The position numbers and the translations under genes are program-made. Below are positions 51,285 through 55,093 of a DNA stretch of 55,093 nt, in pieces (position 1 is the stretch's first letter; the number at the start of each line of letters is the position of its first letter). This stretch comes from Acidobacteria bacterium RIFCSPLOWO2_02_FULL_65_29 (GTDB lineage Bacteria > Acidobacteriota > Vicinamibacteria > Vicinamibacterales > CAVVIG01): contig MEKT01000154.1 in assembly GCA_001767435.1 (NCBI GenBank), forward strand, positions 1,317-56,409, written 5' to 3'. The notes below the pieces were generated by a model, which saw only the letters and a list, made by a program, of their open reading frames with translations, ran no database searches and was not told where the DNA came from.

Positions 51285-52429
51285 AGTTCCTGCCCCTCGT
51301 GTGGAAGAACGTCTGGCGGCGAAAATTCCGCACGACGTTCACGCTCCTGTCGATCTTCATCGCGTTCCTGCTCTTCGGCATCCTGATGACGATTCGTACG
51401 GCGTTCGCCCTCGGTGTGGAGATCGCCGGGATCGATCGCCTCGTCCTGATCAACAAGGTGAGCCTGATCATCCCGCTGCCGTTGTCGTACCAGGTGCAGC
51501 TGCAGCAGGTGCCGGGCGTCGAAGTGGCCACGCATCAAACCTGGTTCAACGGCATCTACCAGGATCCGGCCAACTTCTTCGCCAACATCGTCGTCGAGCC
51601 CGAGCCGTTCCTGAAAGTCTATTCGGAATTCGTCGTGCCGCCCGATCAGGTGAAGGCCTGGCTCGCCGATCGGCAGGGCGCGATTGTGGGCAAAGACCTC
51701 GCCGAGCGCTTCCAGTGGAAGATCGGCGACCGGATTCCGCTCACGGGCACGATCTGGCAGCCGAAACAGGGCAGCGCCTGGGAGTTCAACATCTCGGGTA
51801 TCTACGACGCCGCCGACGGCGTCGACAAGACGCAGTTTTTCTTCAGGTACGATTACCTGGACGAGAACCGCGCCGGCGGCGCGGGCCTCGTGGGTTGGTA
51901 CGTGATCAAGGTTGCCGATCCGTCGACGTCAGTCGATCTGGCCCGCCGGTTCGACGAGATGTTCGCCAACTCCTCGGCCGAAACCAAGACGACGACCGAG
52001 AAAGGGTTCGTGGAGAGCTTTGCGAGCCAGATCGGCGACATCGGCGCCATCATGATTGCGATCGCGTCGACCGTGCTCTTCATGTTCGGCCTCGTGGCCG
52101 CAAGCACGATGGCGCAGTCGGTCCGCGAGCGCACGAGCGAGCTGGCCGTGTTGAAGACACTTGGCTTCACCGACGCCGCGATCCTTGTGCTCGTCCTCGC
52201 CGAGTCGCTGTTTGTCGCACTCGCCGGCGGAAGCCTCGGGCTGCTGGCGGCCTGGCTGTTCGTGCAGCGCGGCGATCCGACGGGCGGGTTGCTGGCGATT
52301 TTCGTGCTCCCGGCGCGCGACCTGGTGATTGGCGTCGCGCTGATGGTGTCGATGGGTGTGCTCGCGGGCGTCGTGCCGGCGGTGGCGGCGATGCGTCTGC
52401 GTATTCCCGACGCGCTGAGGCGAACCTGA
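51281..52429 (+). CDS. ABC transporter permease (MacB/FtsX type), first
   Basis: 382 aa. Membrane segment 1 at about 18-42 (TTFTLLSIFIAFLLFGILM), a periplasmic domain (about 45-250) and three C-terminal segments (IMIAIASTVLFMFGLVAAST, ILVLVLAESLFVALAGGSLG, LVIGVALMVSMGVLAGVVPA). The conserved ERTSELAVLKTLGF motif lies after segment 2. Together with the second permease it probably forms a heterodimer driven by the preceding ATPase. Confidence 0.93.
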   Translation: MKFLPLVWKNVWRRKFRTTFTLLSIFIAFLLFGILMTIRTAFALGVEIAGIDRLVLINKVSLIIPLPLSYQVQLQQVPGVEVATHQTWFNGIYQDPANFFANIVVEPEPFLKVYSEFVVPPDQVKAWLADRQGAIVGKDLAERFQWKIGDRIPLTGTIWQPKQGSAWEFNISGIYDAADGVDKTQFFFRYDYLDENRAGGAGLVGWYVIKVADPSTSVDLARRFDEMFANSSAETKTTTEKGFVESFASQIGDIGAIMIAIASTVLFMFGLVAASTMAQSVRERTSELAVLKTLGFTDAAILVLVLAESLFVALAGGSLGLLAAWLFVQRGDPTGGLLAIFVLPARDLVIGVALMVSMGVLAGVVPAVAAMRLRIPDALRRT

Positions 52430-52447
52430 GAATGAGGAACTGACGCG

Positions 52448-53638
52448 ATGAGGTGGCTCAGACAAGCGATGGCGGTACTCGCGCTGAACCTGCGCACGAT
52501 TCCGGCGCGGTTGAGCTCGTCGGCAGTGGCCATCGTCGGCATCGCGGGCGTGGTGGTGGTGTTCGTGTCGGTGCTGTCGATCGCGGCCGGGTTCTCCGCA
52601 GCCATGCGTGGGTCCGGTTCCGCGGGTCGCGCGCTCGTGATGCGCAGCGGCGCCGACAGCGAGCTGACGAGCGGGATCAGCGGACCGAACGCCGATCTCA
52701 TCAAGCAGGCGCCCGGCATTCAACGCAAGGGTCAGATCGCCCTGGCGTCGGCCGAGCTCTACGTCATCATCGATCTGCCGAAGAAGGCCACGCCCGACAA
52801 ACCCGCCAACGTGCCCATGCGCGGCATCGAACCGGCGGGCATGGAGGCGCGCGACGAGGTCTCGCTCGTCGAGGGGCGGATGTTCGAGTTCGGCACCAAC
52901 GAGGTCATCGTCGGCCGCGGCGCCAACGGGCAGTTTCTGGGCATGAACGTCGGCGACACGATTGTGTCGGGCCAGAACCGCTGGCAGGTCGTCGGCCTGT
53001 TCGAAGCCGACGGCGCGGTGGCGGAAACCGAGATCTGGTGCGACGCGCGCGCGCTGCAGGGCGCGTACCGACGCGGGAACTCCTATCAGTCGGTGCTCGT
53101 GCGCCTCGAGTCGCCCGATTCGCTCACGATGTTCCGCGACTCGCTGACGTCCAATCCGCAATTGAACGTCATGATTCGCCGCGAGAACGAGTACTACGCG
53201 GGCCAGTCGCAGGCGATGACGCGGCTGATTCAGACCATCGGCTTCGGCATTGCCGGCCTGATGGGCGTCGGTGCCGTGTTCGGCGCCATCCTGACCATGT
53301 ACACGGCCGTGGCGTCGCGTGCGCGCGAGATCGCGACCTTGCGGGCGCTCGGGTTCACGACCAGTGCCGTCCTATTCTCGGTAGTCGGCGAGTCGCTCGC
53401 GCTCGGCGGGATTGGCGGCCTCATCGGCGGTGTCCTCGCGTACCTCGCCTTCAACGGCTACCAGACCTCGACGATGAACTTCCAGACGTTCAGCCAGGTG
53501 GCGTTCGCGTTCCGCGTGACGCCTCAGCTCCTCGGCATGGGGCTCTTCTATGCGCTGGCGATGGGCTTCATCGGCGGACTCTTTCCGGCGATTCGTGCGG
53601 CGCGGCTGCCTATTCCATCGGCGTTAAGGGAACTGTAA
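52448..53638 (+). CDS. ABC transporter permease (MacB/FtsX type), second
   Basis: 396 aa with GAGGAACTGACGCG before ATG 52448. Same topology: segment at about 25-48 (SSAVAIVGIAGVVVVFVSVL), a periplasmic domain, then IGFGIAGLMGVGAVFGAILT, the conserved SRAREIATLRALGF, and two more segments to the end. It is clearly related to the first permease but diverged. The exported substrate (lipid, peptide or lipoprotein) cannot be determined. Confidence 0.93.
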   Translation: MRWLRQAMAVLALNLRTIPARLSSSAVAIVGIAGVVVVFVSVLSIAAGFSAAMRGSGSAGRALVMRSGADSELTSGISGPNADLIKQAPGIQRKGQIALASAELYVIIDLPKKATPDKPANVPMRGIEPAGMEARDEVSLVEGRMFEFGTNEVIVGRGANGQFLGMNVGDTIVSGQNRWQVVGLFEADGAVAETEIWCDARALQGAYRRGNSYQSVLVRLESPDSLTMFRDSLTSNPQLNVMIRRENEYYAGQSQAMTRLIQTIGFGIAGLMGVGAVFGAILTMYTAVASRAREIATLRALGFTTSAVLFSVVGESLALGGIGGLIGGVLAYLAFNGYQTSTMNFQTFSQVAFAFRVTPQLLGMGLFYALAMGFIGGLFPAIRAARLPIPSALREL

Positions 53639-53775
53639 CGGTTCCGGGCCCGAGTCCCGGTGTATGATTTAGTCACTCTTTCTTCGCCGTGCTGATGGGC
53701 GCAGCCGGCGGCCAGCTGCCGGCGCACTGCGCGGCGCGGATTCCCTGAGCTCGTGCCTGTCGAGAGACCGGACTG

Positions 53776-54684
53776 TTGACCAAGCTGCTCACCTTTTCCA
53801 TCTTCTGGGTCGTCCAGGCTTCGGCCGTTCTGATTTTTTTCGTCCCGTTCGCGTGGGGGCTCGTGTTGCTGTGGGCGGTGTCGCACTTTCTGCGCGCGAT
53901 CGGGCTGACGCTCGCGTACCACCGATACTTCGCGCACCGCGCCTTTCAGATGAACCGCGTGGCCCGCTTCGCCTGGACCCTCATCGGTACGGCCGCGATG
54001 CAGAAAGGGCCCCTCTGGTGGGCGGGCCACCACGTCAACCACCATCGCTACTCCGATCGCGACGGCGATCCACACAGCCCGATGGTGAGCGGCTTCTACT
54101 ACGCGCACATCGGCTGGTTCCTCAACGACGCACGACACGAACGCCTTGCAGCCACCAACCCCGTCATGCGCGATTTCTCGAAGGCGCCGGAAATTGTCCT
54201 GCTCGACCAATATTTCGCCGTGCCGCCGCTCATCCTCGCAGCCGTGATGTATCTGGTTGGCGGCATGCCGTGGCTCATTTGGGGATTCTGCCTGCCGACC
54301 ATGACGCTGTCGCATGCGACCTTCGCCATCAACACCGTGAACCATTTGTGGGGCTCACGGCGGTTCGACACGATCGACCAGTCGCGCAACAACGCGTTCA
54401 CGGCGTTTTTTGCGGTCGGCGAGGGATGGCACAACAACCACCACCGCTATCAGCGCGCGGCGCGCAATGGGTTCTACTGGTGGGAGTTCGACCCAACCTG
54501 GTATGTGATCCGGCTGATGGCCGCCGTCGGGCTGGCTTGGGACCTTCAGAGAGTGCCCGGGCGGATTTACCGGGAGGCGGCGGCTGTCAAGGCCCGGAGG
54601 GCCGTCGCCCCCTCGATCGTCAGCATCCTCGACGCCGAAATCTATCAGGGAGTGGATTTGGCGGACGAAGCCGAGCCGGTGTAA
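53776..54684 (+). CDS. Acyl-CoA (delta-9-type) fatty-acid desaturase
   Basis: 302 aa with a TTG start. Hydrophobic N-terminus, then HRYFAH (49-54), HHVNHH (85-90) and HNNHHR near residue 220, the three histidine boxes of stearoyl-CoA-desaturase-like enzymes. DRDGDPHSPMVSGFYYAHIG follows box 2, as in many bacterial homologues. It inserts a cis double bond into fatty acyl chains. It is distinct from the desaturase at 26951 in length and motif detail, so the two probably differ in substrate or position. Confidence 0.93.
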   Translation: MTKLLTFSIFWVVQASAVLIFFVPFAWGLVLLWAVSHFLRAIGLTLAYHRYFAHRAFQMNRVARFAWTLIGTAAMQKGPLWWAGHHVNHHRYSDRDGDPHSPMVSGFYYAHIGWFLNDARHERLAATNPVMRDFSKAPEIVLLDQYFAVPPLILAAVMYLVGGMPWLIWGFCLPTMTLSHATFAINTVNHLWGSRRFDTIDQSRNNAFTAFFAVGEGWHNNHHRYQRAARNGFYWWEFDPTWYVIRLMAAVGLAWDLQRVPGRIYREAAAVKARRAVAPSIVSILDAEIYQGVDLADEAEPV

Positions 54685-54985
54685 GGGCCCTAACTTTAAC
54701 TAGGCGCGCACGGCGCGCCTGCGAGGGAGCGGCGCGGGGCGTAGGGGTCCCCGCAAGCGACCGAGCCGGGGTGTGGGGCGGAGCCCCACGTGAGTTCAGA
54801 CGCTATTTCGTTGACAACTGCCCAGCCGCCTTTCACTATTGCGGGGATCCTTTCTCCAATATCGCAGGGCCACGTCGGTGCGGAGCGCCCGGTGCGGTGT
54901 CCGGTGCCACGCGAGCCACGAGTTCTAGCGGTTGGGGAAGGATTTGACGTGACGGTCGCAGCGTATCCTGAGAGGTGATCCAGCG
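54685..54985. other. 301-bp spacer with a hairpin and a weak promoter
   Basis: AGGCGCGC-ACG-GCGCGCCT (54702-54720) is a perfect 8-bp hairpin 18 bp after the desaturase stop, without a T-run. TTGACA at 54811-54816 and CACTAT at 54834-54839 are spaced 17 bp and may drive the next gene. I see no coding sequence here. Confidence 0.5.
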
Positions 54986-55093
54986 ATGGAAGACATGAAC
55001 ACGAACATGACGGAAGAGACACCGAACAACGTGTCGCGACGGAATTTCATCAAAGGGGTGATTGCGGCGGGGGCGGCCGTGTCGTCGGCGGCG
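54986..55093 (+). CDS. Tat-exported protein, N-terminus only (truncated by window edge)
   Basis: 36 codons are visible. After an acidic start (MEDMNTNMTEETPNN) comes VSRRNFIKGVIAAGAAVSSA, a twin-arginine signal with the RR-x-F-hydrophobic-K pattern, preceded by AGAGGTG before the ATG. The protein is exported folded, usually with a cofactor; many such proteins in related genomes are molybdenum-hydroxylase iron-sulfur subunits or other oxidoreductases, but the function cannot be read from this stub. Confidence 0.75.
   Translation, partial: MEDMNTNMTEETPNNVSRRNFIKGVIAAGAAVSSAA

Overview
This 55.1 kb window is GC-rich and gene-dense. It comes from a Gram-negative bacterium: it encodes a TonB-dependent receptor, three further predicted outer-membrane barrels, secreted lipoproteins and periplasmic thiol and copper proteins. 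The gene style (M13 peptidase, DUF5777-like barrel, TPR/retropepsin protein, many two-component and ABC-permease genes, and spacers full of repeated short words) resembles environmental Acidobacteriota, possibly the Vicinamibacteria. That placement is inference; no rRNA gene is present and I found no tRNA.

Layout. 1-4 kb: tail of a YpdA-like flavoprotein, then a minus-strand operon of a MoxR/BchI-like AAA ATPase, a VWA protein and a stand-alone Lon substrate-binding domain. 4-9 kb: glycerophosphodiesterase, threonine-dehydratase-like enzyme, family-5 uracil-DNA glycosylase, M13 zinc peptidase. 9-13.3 kb: homodimeric pyruvate dehydrogenase E1 and E2; lipoyl synthase, which makes their cofactor, lies at 20 kb. 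13.5-19.7 kb: a complete urease cluster in the order ureABCEFGD behind a long leader, with a small winged-helix gene divergent from it. 20-24.2 kb: lipA, a benzoate-CoA-ligase-family enzyme, a TetR regulator, and remnants of an aldehyde dehydrogenase and a secreted protein. 24-27.8 kb: copC, an exported-looking methyltransferase, copD, ferritin, a desaturase. 27.9-40 kb: LytS/LytTR two-component pair, a His-rich TonB receptor, a cupredoxin lipoprotein, a DUF5777-like barrel, then an overlapping four-gene operon (barrel, cupredoxin-like protein, histidine kinase, NtrC-type regulator). 40-43 kb: ferredoxin, nuoB, nuoI, and a protein with two retropepsin domains. 43.3-46.4 kb: a 1028-aa metalloprotease/TolB-propeller/Omp85-like barrel protein. 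46.7-49.2 kb: ECF sigma, anti-sigma, TlpA-like thioredoxin, a small unknown protein. 49.3-53.6 kb: membrane-fusion protein, ABC ATPase and two permeases. 53.8-55.1 kb: a second desaturase and the start of a Tat-exported protein.

The most unusual material is between the genes. (1) Two related hairpin elements (68 and 92 bp) each carry a perfect 6-bp target duplication and sit right before the start codons of aceE and copD. (2) A 30-bp perfect palindrome flanked by a 10-bp direct repeat interrupts one copy of a dispersed repeat; another copy at 38.65 kb lacks it and serves as the empty site. (3) At least five spacers hold inverted arms built from short repeated words, with a different word at each locus. 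(4) Several other palindromic repeat families recur in two to four copies, and one of them overlaps a coding N-terminus. Together these suggest a genome with active or recent spread of very small non-coding elements.
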